64,000 bases of DNA, taken from the NCBI GenBank assembly GCA_934541105.1, contig CAKTDA010000004.1:372001-436000 (forward strand), in the 5' to 3' direction. The notes under the pieces were generated by a model. It was given only the letters and a program-made list of their open reading frames with translations. It searched no databases and was not told where the DNA came from. This DNA is from an uncultured Luteitalea sp. GTDB taxonomy: Bacteria > Acidobacteriota > Vicinamibacteria > Vicinamibacterales > Vicinamibacteraceae. A program made the position numbers and the translations under genes. Of the stretch, positions 56,664 to 63,647 are shown piece by piece. Within the stretch, counting starts at the first letter, position 1. Each line of letters starts with the position of its first letter.

Positions 56664-57650
56664 TCAAGCCGGCTGCGCGCGCAGCGCCGCCAGCGCTTCG
56701 TAGTGCCGCCGCTCCTCCGGCGAGAGGTCGGTCGGCACCTGGAGTTCCAGCGTGACGAGCAGGTCGCCGCGCTCGCCGGCCTTGCCGAGCACGGGCATCC
56801 CGTGTCCGCGCAGGCGGAGGACGGCGCCATGGCGCGTCCCGGCAGGCACGCGGGCGCGGATGCGCGTGCCGACGAGCGGCTGGACCTCGAGTTCGCCGCC
56901 AATCACCGCGACCGGCACGGGGACGGCCACGCGCGTGGCGAGGTCGTGGTCGCCGCGCGGCTCGAACCGCGCGTGCGGGGCGAGCTTCACGCGGAAGTAC
57001 ACGTCGCCGCCGCCCGACGGCGCGCGCACCTTCTGGCCGTTCCTGATGCCGGCGGGGAAGCGGACCTCGAGCGACCGCTCGCCATCCGGACCCGTGAGCG
57101 TCACCTTGCGCGTCGTACCGGTGAAGGCCTCTTCGAGGCTGATCGGCAGCTCGTGCTCCTGCGGGGCCGCGGCGTGCCGACGCCCACGCGGACGCGCGCT
57201 AGCGCCGCCGCCGGCGTCGCCGCCGAAGAACGTCGTGAAGAAGTCCGAGAACGGGTTGCCGCCCTCGCCGAACATCTCCTGGAACTCCTCGGGCGTGACC
57301 GTGCGGTATCCGCCACCCTGTCCGCCCTGTCCTGCCGCGCCGCCCGCACCGCCGAACGGCCAGCCGCCGCCCCCGAACGGCGCGCCCGTGCGCGGGTCGA
57401 CGCCGGCGCGCTGCGCCTGCTCGTACGCCTTCCAGTTCGCCCCGAGCTCGTCGTACTTCGCGCGCTTCTCGGCATCGCCGAGCACTTCGTGCGCCTCGCT
57501 GATCTCCTTGAACCGCGCCTCGGCGGCGCTGTCGCCGGGATTGACGTCCGGGTGGTACTTGCGCGCCAGCTTGCGGAAGGCCGCCTTGATCTCCTTGGCG
57601 GAGGCCGTCTTCGCGACGCCGAGCGTGGCGTAGTAGTCGCGGAACTCCAT
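56664..57650 (-). CDS. cbpA: J-domain co-chaperone, CbpA/DnaJ type II
   Basis: Hsp40 of 328 residues. The J domain has KLARKYHPDVNPG with the HPD triad near 33-35. Then come a Gly/Phe-rich region (about 90-160) and the two substrate-binding beta domains (ELPISLEEAFTGTTRKV; LRGHGMPVLG). The four CxxCxGxG zinc repeats of DnaJ are absent, so it is class B. AAGGAGG is 6 nt upstream of ATG 57650, and the gene begins 10 nt after the hspR stop. It presumably works with DnaK (elsewhere) and ClpB next door. Confidence 0.94.
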   Translation of the reverse strand: MEFRDYYATLGVAKTASAKEIKAAFRKLARKYHPDVNPGDSAAEARFKEISEAHEVLGDAEKRAKYDELGANWKAYEQAQRAGVDPRTGAPFGGGGWPFGGAGGAAGQGGQGGGYRTVTPEEFQEMFGEGGNPFSDFFTTFFGGDAGGGASARPRGRRHAAAPQEHELPISLEEAFTGTTRKVTLTGPDGERSLEVRFPAGIRNGQKVRAPSGGGDVYFRVKLAPHARFEPRGDHDLATRVAVPVPVAVIGGELEVQPLVGTRIRARVPAGTRHGAVLRLRGHGMPVLGKAGERGDLLVTLELQVPTDLSPEERRHYEALAALRAQPA

Positions 57651-57660
57651 CAGGCCTCCT

Positions 57661-58038
57661 TCAGACGCCGAGCATCGCGCTCAGGCGATCAAGTTCCTGT
57701 ACCAGCCGGCGCCCGGCGGCACGCGAGACGTCGGTCCCGCTCGCGATGGGGCGGATGCGCTGCAGCACGTCGGCCACCTCGAGCAGGCGCTGGACGCCGG
57801 CGAGGTTGACGCCCGCTTCGTCCACGAGGTGCTTGATGACCCGCAGGCGTGCGAGCTCCTCCTGCGTGTAGACCCGCATGCTGCCAAGGGTGCGCGACGG
57901 GCGCACGAGCCCGAGCCGCTCGTACTTGCGGAGCGTCTGCGGGTGCATGCCGAGGTGGCGTGCGGCGACGCTGATGAGAATCACCTCGTCGAGCACGGCC
58001 GGCGCGTCGCTCCGGGAGCGGGGACCAATCGTTGACAC
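57661..58038 (-). CDS. hspR: MerR-family heat-shock repressor, HspR-like
   Basis: A 125-residue regulator. The MerR helix-turn-helix is SVAARHLGMHPQTLRKYERLGLVRPSRT, followed by VYTQEELARLRVIKHLVDEAGVNLAGVQRLLEV as in HspR. Actinobacterial HspR represses dnaK and clpB through HAIR repeats with DnaK as co-repressor; autoregulation of this hspR-cbpA-clpB operon is inferred. GTG 58038 is chosen although it has no ribosome site: the consensus promoter at 58045-58073 places the transcript start at this codon, suggesting a leaderless mRNA. Confidence 0.9.
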   Translation of the reverse strand: MSTIGPRSRSDAPAVLDEVILISVAARHLGMHPQTLRKYERLGLVRPSRTLGSMRVYTQEELARLRVIKHLVDEAGVNLAGVQRLLEVADVLQRIRPIASGTDVSRAAGRRLVQELDRLSAMLGV

Positions 58039-58073
58039 GTGACGAGTGTAGACATTGATACGATGTGTGTCAA
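58032..58073. promoter_or_regulatory. Symmetric divergent promoter/operator for hspR and the terC side
   Basis: TTGACAC (58032-58038) and GTGTCAA (58067-58073) form a perfect inverted repeat. Minus: TTGACA (58073-58068), 17 bp, TACACT (58050-58045). Plus: TTGACA (58032-58037), 17 bp, TTGATA (58055-58060). So the two -35 boxes are the arms of the palindrome and the promoters run into each other. A third half-site TTGATAC (58055-58061) pairs with GTGTCAA at 5-bp spacing. It resembles, but does not match, the CTTGAGT-N7-ACTCAAG HAIR box. Confidence 0.6.
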
Positions 58074-58167
58074 TGCCATGCGTCGAATCACGGCAGGGCT
58101 CGAGGGCTCGCGCGCAACCTCGTCCGCCGCAGCGCATTCCCGGGATTCGCGCGCTTGCGACATACTG

Positions 58168-58950
58168 ATGGTTCGCGCCAGCCGCGGACATGGCGTCCGG
58201 GCCCGCCGACTCAACGTGGACTTCGCGGCATCCGACCTCCTGACCATCGGGCTCCTCGTGCTCATCGAGGGGCTCCTCAGCGCCGACAACGCGCTCGTCC
58301 TTGCCATCCTGGTGCTGTCGCTGCCGCGGCACCAGCAGCGACAGGCGCTGCGCTACGGCATCCTCGGCGCCTTCGTGTTCCGCGCGCTGGCGACGCTGTT
58401 TGCGGCGTACATGATCGAGCTGGCGTGGGTGAAGCTCGTGGGTGCGCTGTACCTGCTGTGGCTCCCGATCCAGCACTTCCGGGGCGGCAGTCACGAGGAG
58501 CGCAAGCAGATCAAGCCCGCCACGAGCTGGCTCGGGCTCGGGGCGTTCTGGACGACCGTCATCAAGGTCGAGCTCACCGACATCGTGTTCGCCATCGACT
58601 CGATCCTCGTGGCCGTCGCGATGTCGCCGAAGCTGTGGGTGATCATCACCGGCGGCATCCTCGGCATCATCGCGATGCGGCTGCTGATCGGCCAGTTGCT
58701 GGCCGTGGTGCAGCGGTTCCCGGCGCTCGTCGATGGCGCGTTCGTCATCATCGCGTGGGTGGGCATCAAGCTGCTCGTCGAGTACCTGCACCAGCTCGGG
58801 TACGTGCACTTCCAGATTCCGAAGTGGCTGTCCCTCGGGCTGATCGTGGTGATCTTCGGCGGCTTCTACCTCTATGCGCGCTACAAGGGGCCCGTGGAGG
58901 TCGAAGGTGACGACGAGGCCACGGAGTTGTTGAAGGAACACACGGAATGA
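58168..58950 (+). CDS. TerC family integral membrane protein
   Basis: About 260 residues with 7 hydrophobic helices. The TerC core shows acidic residues in membrane segments: LIEGLLSADNALVLAILVLSL near the start and VIKVELTDIVFAIDSILVAVAM in the middle, then the C-terminal LVEYLHQLGYVHFQIPKWLSLGLIVVIFGG. TerC homologues are linked to metal-ion (often manganese) export and metal insertion into exported proteins. The start is uncertain: ATG 58168 or GTG 58216, neither with a ribosome site. It overlaps the ATP-grasp fusion gene by 4 nt (ATGA). Confidence 0.88.
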   Translation: MVRASRGHGVRARRLNVDFAASDLLTIGLLVLIEGLLSADNALVLAILVLSLPRHQQRQALRYGILGAFVFRALATLFAAYMIELAWVKLVGALYLLWLPIQHFRGGSHEERKQIKPATSWLGLGAFWTTVIKVELTDIVFAIDSILVAVAMSPKLWVIITGGILGIIAMRLLIGQLLAVVQRFPALVDGAFVIIAWVGIKLLVEYLHQLGYVHFQIPKWLSLGLIVVIFGGFYLYARYKGPVEVEGDDEATELLKEHTE

Positions 58951-60428
58951 TCGAGGTCCTGTACGAGCATCCGGCGTGGTTCGCGCGGCTCTTCGACGCG
59001 CTCGACGCACGGCAGGTGCCGTACCGGACGAGGCATGCGGCGTCGCTGCGATTCGCGCCTGACTGGGCGCACGATCCCGACGCACGCGCCGCGGCACCCG
59101 ACCTGCTCGTCAACCGCATGAGCCCGTCGGCCGATCGCCGCGGCCATGGCCAGGGCATTCTCGCCACGTTGCAGTACCTCGAGTCGATGGAGCGGGGCGG
59201 CGTCTCCGTGGTGAACGGGTCGAAGGCCTACGGGTACGAGATCTCGAAGGCGCGGCAGATGGCCTTGCTCGCCGATCTCGGCCTGCCGTTCCCGCGGACG
59301 CGCGTCATCAACGCCGCGCGCGAGGCCGTGCCCGCCACCGAGGGCCTGCGGTGGCCCGTTGTCGTGAAGCCGAGCGTCGGCGGCAGCGGGGCCGGTGTCC
59401 TGCGCTTCGACGACGTGCGCGCGCTCGAGTCGGCGGTGTCCGCGAGCCAACTCGATTTCGGCGTGGATCGCCTGGCGCTCGTGCAGGAGTTCATCCCGGC
59501 ACGTGGCGGGCAGATCACCCGCGTGGAAGTGCTCGACGGGCGTTACCTGTACGCGATTGCGATTCCGGTCTCGGGGCAGGACTTCAACCTGTGCCCGGCG
59601 GACCTGTGCGAAGTGCCGGCCCTGGCGGACGTCTCCGCGGCAGGTGGCGTGGAACTCGGGGGACACTGCGCCGCTGCGCCGGGAGCGGCCGGGCGCCGGG
59701 CCGTGCGCGCAGAGCCTTCACGCGAGATCGTCGATGCCGTCGTACGGATGACGACGACGGCGGGCTTCGACGTGGGCGGCGTGGAGTTCGTCGTCGACGA
59801 TCGGGACGGGCAGCCGTACTTCTACGACCTGAATGCGCTCTCGAACTTCGTGGCCGATGCACCGGCCGTGATCGGCTTCGATCCCTGGGAGCCCTTCGTC
59901 GACTACCTGGTCGCGCGCCACGCCGCGGCCATCACCGAACGCCGCGCCCTCGCGGTGACAATGCAGCGGGGCTGCGGCCCCGAGGAGGAGAGAGAGTCCA
60001 TGCCGTATCCCGAATTCCTGATCGCGCCGATGCGCGAGGAACTGACGCAGGTGGGTTTCAGCGAGTTGCGCACGGCGGCTGACGTCGATCGCGCGGTGTC
60101 GCAGCCGGGCACCACGCTCGTCGTCGTGAACTCGGTGTGCGGGTGCGCGGCCGGCAAGGCACGCCCGGGCATCGCGCAGGCGATGCAGCACGCCACGCGG
60201 CCCGATCACGCCGTGACCGTGTTCGCGGGCGCAGACATCGACGCGACCGATCGTGCGCGTGGCTACTTCACCGGCTATCCCCCCTCGTCGCCGTCGGTCG
60301 GGCTGCTGCGCGACGGCAAGCTGGTGTACATGATGGAGCGGCACCAGATCGAGGGGAACTCGGCCGACGGCATCGCGCAGGCGTTGACGGCGGCATTCGA
60401 CAAGTACTGCGCCACGCAGAACGCGTAG
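58947..60428 (+). CDS. ATP-grasp ligase fused to a BrxA/BrxB-type bacilliredoxin
   Basis: One uninterrupted 493-residue frame. Residues 1 to about 340 form a RimK-like ATP-grasp enzyme: WPVVVKPSVGGSGAGV, LVQEFIPARGGQITRVEVLDG and metal-ligand FVVDDRDGQPYFYDLNALSNF. Residues 352-493 are a full bacilliredoxin (MPYPEFLIAPMREELTQVGF; active site SVCGCAAGKARPG). An internal AGGAGG (59983-59988) and GAGAGAG precede ATG 60000 in the same frame, so a free bacilliredoxin may also be made. Bacilliredoxins remove bacillithiol from mixed disulfides; the ligase substrate is unknown. Overlap with terC suggests co-expression. A sequencing indel removing a stop seems unlikely because both domains are whole. 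Confidence 0.88.
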   Translation: MIEVLYEHPAWFARLFDALDARQVPYRTRHAASLRFAPDWAHDPDARAAAPDLLVNRMSPSADRRGHGQGILATLQYLESMERGGVSVVNGSKAYGYEISKARQMALLADLGLPFPRTRVINAAREAVPATEGLRWPVVVKPSVGGSGAGVLRFDDVRALESAVSASQLDFGVDRLALVQEFIPARGGQITRVEVLDGRYLYAIAIPVSGQDFNLCPADLCEVPALADVSAAGGVELGGHCAAAPGAAGRRAVRAEPSREIVDAVVRMTTTAGFDVGGVEFVVDDRDGQPYFYDLNALSNFVADAPAVIGFDPWEPFVDYLVARHAAAITERRALAVTMQRGCGPEEERESMPYPEFLIAPMREELTQVGFSELRTAADVDRAVSQPGTTLVVVNSVCGCAAGKARPGIAQAMQHATRPDHAVTVFAGADIDATDRARGYFTGYPPSSPSVGLLRDGKLVYMMERHQIEGNSADGIAQALTAAFDKYCATQNA

Positions 60429-60460
60429 GCCAGGCGTGCGTCCGGCGACAGCCGGTTGTC

Positions 60461-60494
60461 ACGACGGGCACCTCGACGCCGGGGTGCCCGTCGT
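60461..60494. terminator. Perfect 12-bp hairpin between convergent genes
   Basis: ACGACGGGCACC (60461-60472) and GGTGCCCGTCGT (60483-60494) pair perfectly around a 10-nt loop. It fills the gap between the bacilliredoxin fusion and hemH. No T-run, but the stem is the strongest of the convergent hairpins here. Confidence 0.5.
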
Positions 60495-60498
60495 CGCG

Positions 60499-61545
60499 TC
60501 AGGGGATCGTGTCGGGGCGGACGGGAGGCGCCGGTTCGCGGGCATCCGGCTGGTCCGGGTGCACGAGGACGAGCGGGCGGCCGGCGCGGTAGGTCTCCCA
60601 CGTGCGCACGACCATGTCGGCCAGGGCGTCCACGAATGCCGGGTGCGCGTTGACGGCCGATGCCCGTGCCATCGGGATGCCCAGGTCGTCGCACGTTCGC
60701 CGCGCCTCGTTGTCGAGGTCGTAGAGCACTTCGACGTGATCGCAGACGAACCCGAGCGGGCTCAGGATCACGGCGTCGAGGCGACCTGCCGCGTGTTCGT
60801 CGCGGATGTGGTCGTTGACGTCCGGGCCGAGCCAGGGGTCCTCGGGGCGGCCGCTGCGGCTCTGGTACGCGAGCGCCCAGTCCCCGACGCCGAGCCGTCG
60901 CGCGACTTCGGCCGCCGACACCTCGAGTTGCCGCCTGTAGGTCTCGGCTCCCGGCATCGCCGCCGGCACGCTGTGCGCGGTGAACACGAGCCTGGCGCGG
61001 TGGCGATCCGGCTCCGGCATCGCGTCTCGCGCCAGGACGATGCGATCGGCCACGGCGGTGAGGAAGCCCTCGTGCAGGTGCCAGTCGCCGACGTAGGCCA
61101 CGTCCACCGGCCGGCCGCCCGCCGCGTGCACAGCCTCACGCGCCTGCAGCACGTTGTGCCGGTACTGCGTGCAACTCGAATACGACCGGTGTGCCGCCGC
61201 AATGACCCCGATGGCGCGCCGCACGCCGTCGCGCGACATCTGCGCGAGGACGTCGGGCAGCAGCGGGCTCCAGTTGCGCATGCCGACGTAGACAGGCAGC
61301 GCGAGCCCGCGGGCCCGCAGCCGCGCTCCGAGCCCGGCGGCCTGGTCCATCGTGTGCCGGGTGAGTGGCGACACGCCGCCGAACTGCTCGTAATGGTGCG
61401 CCACTTCCTCGATCCGCTGCTGGGGAACCTGTCGGCCCCGCAGCACGTTGGCCAGGAACGGGCGGATGTCCGCGGGGCCGAGCGGACCCCCGAACGAGAC
61501 GAGCAGGACGGCATCGAACGGGCCGGGCATGTCGGCCTCGATCAT
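60499..61545 (-). CDS. hemH: Ferrochelatase
   Basis: Inserts iron into a porphyrin for heme; about 348 residues. The start AVLLVSFGGPLGPADIRPFLANVLRG, then FGGVSPLTRHT, VGMRNWSPLLPDVL, the metal-side His in FTAHSVP and the Glu of PLGFVCDHVEVLYDLD are intact. Sequence alone does not show whether it uses protoporphyrin or coproporphyrin III. ATG 61545 is the first plausible start (ATG 61530 is next); no ribosome site. It diverges from surE across a palindrome at 61588-61603. Confidence 0.94.
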   Translation of the reverse strand: MIEADMPGPFDAVLLVSFGGPLGPADIRPFLANVLRGRQVPQQRIEEVAHHYEQFGGVSPLTRHTMDQAAGLGARLRARGLALPVYVGMRNWSPLLPDVLAQMSRDGVRRAIGVIAAAHRSYSSCTQYRHNVLQAREAVHAAGGRPVDVAYVGDWHLHEGFLTAVADRIVLARDAMPEPDRHRARLVFTAHSVPAAMPGAETYRRQLEVSAAEVARRLGVGDWALAYQSRSGRPEDPWLGPDVNDHIRDEHAAGRLDAVILSPLGFVCDHVEVLYDLDNEARRTCDDLGIPMARASAVNAHPAFVDALADMVVRTWETYRAGRPLVLVHPDQPDAREPAPPVRPDTIP

Positions 61546-61587
61546 AGACGACGGGCTCGTCGGGGGCGCCCATGCACAGGGCCACCC

Positions 61588-61603
61588 GCCGGACACGTCC
61601 GGC
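61588..61603. promoter_or_regulatory. Palindrome between hemH and surE
   Basis: GCCGGAC-AC-GTCCGGC is a perfect 16-bp dyad in the 115-nt divergent gap. It could be a shared operator; no promoter boxes are clear beside it. Confidence 0.3.
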
Positions 61604-61660
61604 AGCTACGACGACGGAAAAGCGTCGCGGGCCTCACCGCCCGCCGGAGACGGCCGCGCA

Positions 61661-62422
61661 ATGCGTACGATACTGGTTACGAATGACGATGGGTACGAGT
61701 CGGAGGGGATTGGGGCACTCGCGCGGGCACTGAGGGTGTTGGGGCGGGTGGTCGTGTGTGCGCCGGTGGGTGAAGCCAGTGCGATCGGGCATGCGCTCAC
61801 GCTGGCGCGCCCGCTGCGCCTGCGTGAAGTCGAGGCCGACGTCCACGCGGTGGACGGCACGCCGGCCGACTGCGTCAACATCGCCGTGGCGCAGGTGCTG
61901 CATGGGCAACTGCCAGATCTCGTCGTCTCGGGCATCAACAAGGGATGGAACGTCGGCGACGACGTCACGTACTCGGGGACGGTGGGTGGCGCGCTCGAGG
62001 GCGTGCTGCTCGGGCTTCCGGCTGTTGCCGTCTCGCTGCAGCGGTCGCATGTCTACGACTTCTCGCATGCCGCGCGTGCGGCTGTGGAGGTTGCGCGCGA
62101 CGTGCTGGCCGAGGGGCTGCCGCCGCGTGTGCTGCTGAACGTCAACGTGCCCGAGGGCGAGCCGCGCGGGTGGGCGTCCACGATCCAGGCGGCGCGGACG
62201 CATACGACAAACGTCATGCGGCGCACCGATCCGTGGGGGAGGCCGTACTACTGGCTTGACGAGGGGCGGCTCGAGTGGGCGTCGCGGCGCGACACCGATG
62301 TCGAGGCCGTCAAGGGCGGGCTCGTCTCGGTCACGCCGCTGCATGCCGACCTCACGGCGCACCAGGCGCTCGTGCGGACGGCGGCGCTCGTCGATCGGGT
62401 GGGGCGGCGCGATCAGGCCTGA
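61661..62422 (+). CDS. surE: 5'/3'-nucleotidase SurE
   Basis: Survival-protein nucleotidase that dephosphorylates nucleoside monophosphates; 253 residues. The metal site VTNDDGYESEGIGALARAL is at the N-terminus, followed by SGINKGWNVGDDVTYSGTVGGALEG and LLNVNVP. Elsewhere surE often neighbours pcm; here they are 8 kb apart. ATG 61661 is fixed by the family N-terminus. Its 3' end overlaps a small minus-strand ORF by 10 nt. Confidence 0.95.
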   Translation: MRTILVTNDDGYESEGIGALARALRVLGRVVVCAPVGEASAIGHALTLARPLRLREVEADVHAVDGTPADCVNIAVAQVLHGQLPDLVVSGINKGWNVGDDVTYSGTVGGALEGVLLGLPAVAVSLQRSHVYDFSHAARAAVEVARDVLAEGLPPRVLLNVNVPEGEPRGWASTIQAARTHTTNVMRRTDPWGRPYYWLDEGRLEWASRRDTDVEAVKGGLVSVTPLHADLTAHQALVRTAALVDRVGRRDQA

Positions 62423-62601
62423 TAGTCGACGTGCTGGCCCTTGCCGCTCGCGTCGGCGCCTTCGATGAGGCGGACCATCGCGGCAGCCTCGGCGCGTTTC
62501 TCCTGCAGCGCGCGGCTGATGGCGATGGTGGTGCGATCGGGCGTCCGGGCGGCGGGTGACGCGTCGGCGCCTGTGCGTGCGAGGGGTGAGATCCCGGTCA
62601 T
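62413..62601 (-). CDS. Possible small protein, motility-protein (YjfB)-like
   Basis: A 62-residue frame. The first 25 residues are Ala/Thr/Arg-rich; the rest is one predicted helix (AISRALQEKRAEAAAMVRLIEG) ending in GKGQHVDYQA. A short amphipathic helix followed by a G-x-x-V-D-x-x-A tail is how YjfB-type putative motility proteins end, but no flagellar genes are nearby and the resemblance is weak. It could be a chance frame. It converges on surE, overlapping by 10 nt. Confidence 0.4.
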   Translation of the reverse strand: MTGISPLARTGADASPAARTPDRTTIAISRALQEKRAEAAAMVRLIEGADASGKGQHVDYQA

Positions 62602-62662
62602 GCGCACTCAATCGGCGGGTCGCGGCGGGACTTGAATCCGGTCGAAGGTCCTGCGTGGGTTG

Positions 62663-62690
62663 CGGGAGAGTGCTGTGGTACACTCTCCCG
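62663..62690 (+). promoter_or_regulatory. tRNA-Pro promoter inside a perfect inverted repeat
   Basis: CGGGAGAGTG (62663-62672) and CACTCTCCCG (62681-62690) form a 10-bp perfect inverted repeat around an 8-nt spacer. The extended -10 TGGTACACT (hexamer 62679-62684) is embedded in it, so transcription would start near 62691, just before the tRNA. No good -35 is seen. It may be an operator or the end of an upstream RNA. Confidence 0.5.
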
Positions 62691-62695
62691 GTTGT

Positions 62696-62772
<77 letters not shown>

Positions 62773-62839
62773 TTCACTCCACAGTAATCCCTTCGAACGT
62801 CCGCGAAACCGGCGTGAGCCCTGTTCACGCTGACGCGCG

Positions 62840-63604
62840 TCAGCCCGCGATGGCCTCGCGGGCCTGCGCTTCCAGCCACGCGGCCATCTTCCGCCAGGGC
62901 ACCGGCCCGTGGCTGATCCGGGCGACGCCGAGTTCAGCCAACCGTGCGCGCGGCGGGACGCCCGGCAGCGCGATGATGTTCACGGGCAGCGTCACGGCGG
63001 CGCAGAGTGCCTCGATCAGGCCCTCATCGGCAAGACCCGGCGCGAAGAAGCCGTGCGCGCCGGCCTGCTCATAGGCCTTCGCGCGCTCGATGGCGGTGTC
63101 GAGCAGCGCCCGGTCGTGCTTGTCGCGCGGCGTCTTCAGGAACACGTCCGTCCGCGCGTTCACGAACGCGCCCACGGCGGCCGCGGCCCGCGCCGCGGCC
63201 TCGACGCGCGGCACCTGGACCGCGAGGTCGTGCAGGCCGCTGCCGCCAATCACCTGGTCCTCGAAGTTGAAGCCGATGGCCCCGGCATCGAGTGCCCGCG
63301 CCACGGTTGCGGCCACCGTCTCGGGCGCCACGCCGTAGCCACCTTCGAGATCCACCGTCAGCGGCAGGTCCGACGACGCAGCAATGCGGCGGATGTTGTC
63401 GATGGCCATCTCCAGCGGGATCTGCTCGCCGTCGGGAAACCCGAACGCCATGGCCACCGGTGCGCTGCCTGTCGCCAGCGCCTGTGCGCCTGCCGCGGCC
63501 ACGGCCTTCGCGCTGCCGGGATCCCAGATGTTGTACAGGACCAGCGGCGTGCCCTTGATGTGGAGACCGTGGAACGTTGCCGCCCGTGACACCTGATCCG
63601 ACAT
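62840..63604 (-). CDS. Isocitrate lyase/PEP mutase family protein
   Basis: A 254-residue TIM-barrel enzyme of the PEP mutase/2-methylisocitrate lyase superfamily: PLVLYNIWDPGSAKAVAAAG, PLTVDLEGGYG (metal Asp), DAGAIGFNFEDQV, FVNARTDVFL and the C-terminal PVNIIALPGVP. Members cleave C-C or rearrange P-C bonds; the short, soluble subgroup here is often annotated oxaloacetate decarboxylase or carboxy-PEP mutase-like without proof. The start is ATG 63604 with a very strong GGAGGTGAT 9 nt upstream. It ends 67 nt from tRNA-Pro. Confidence 0.88.
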   Translation of the reverse strand: MSDQVSRAATFHGLHIKGTPLVLYNIWDPGSAKAVAAAGAQALATGSAPVAMAFGFPDGEQIPLEMAIDNIRRIAASSDLPLTVDLEGGYGVAPETVAATVARALDAGAIGFNFEDQVIGGSGLHDLAVQVPRVEAAARAAAAVGAFVNARTDVFLKTPRDKHDRALLDTAIERAKAYEQAGAHGFFAPGLADEGLIEALCAAVTLPVNIIALPGVPPRARLAELGVARISHGPVPWRKMAAWLEAQAREAIAG

Positions 63605-63647
63605 CACTCATCACCTCCGGGGCTGATGGTAGCGCGCCTCGCCATGG

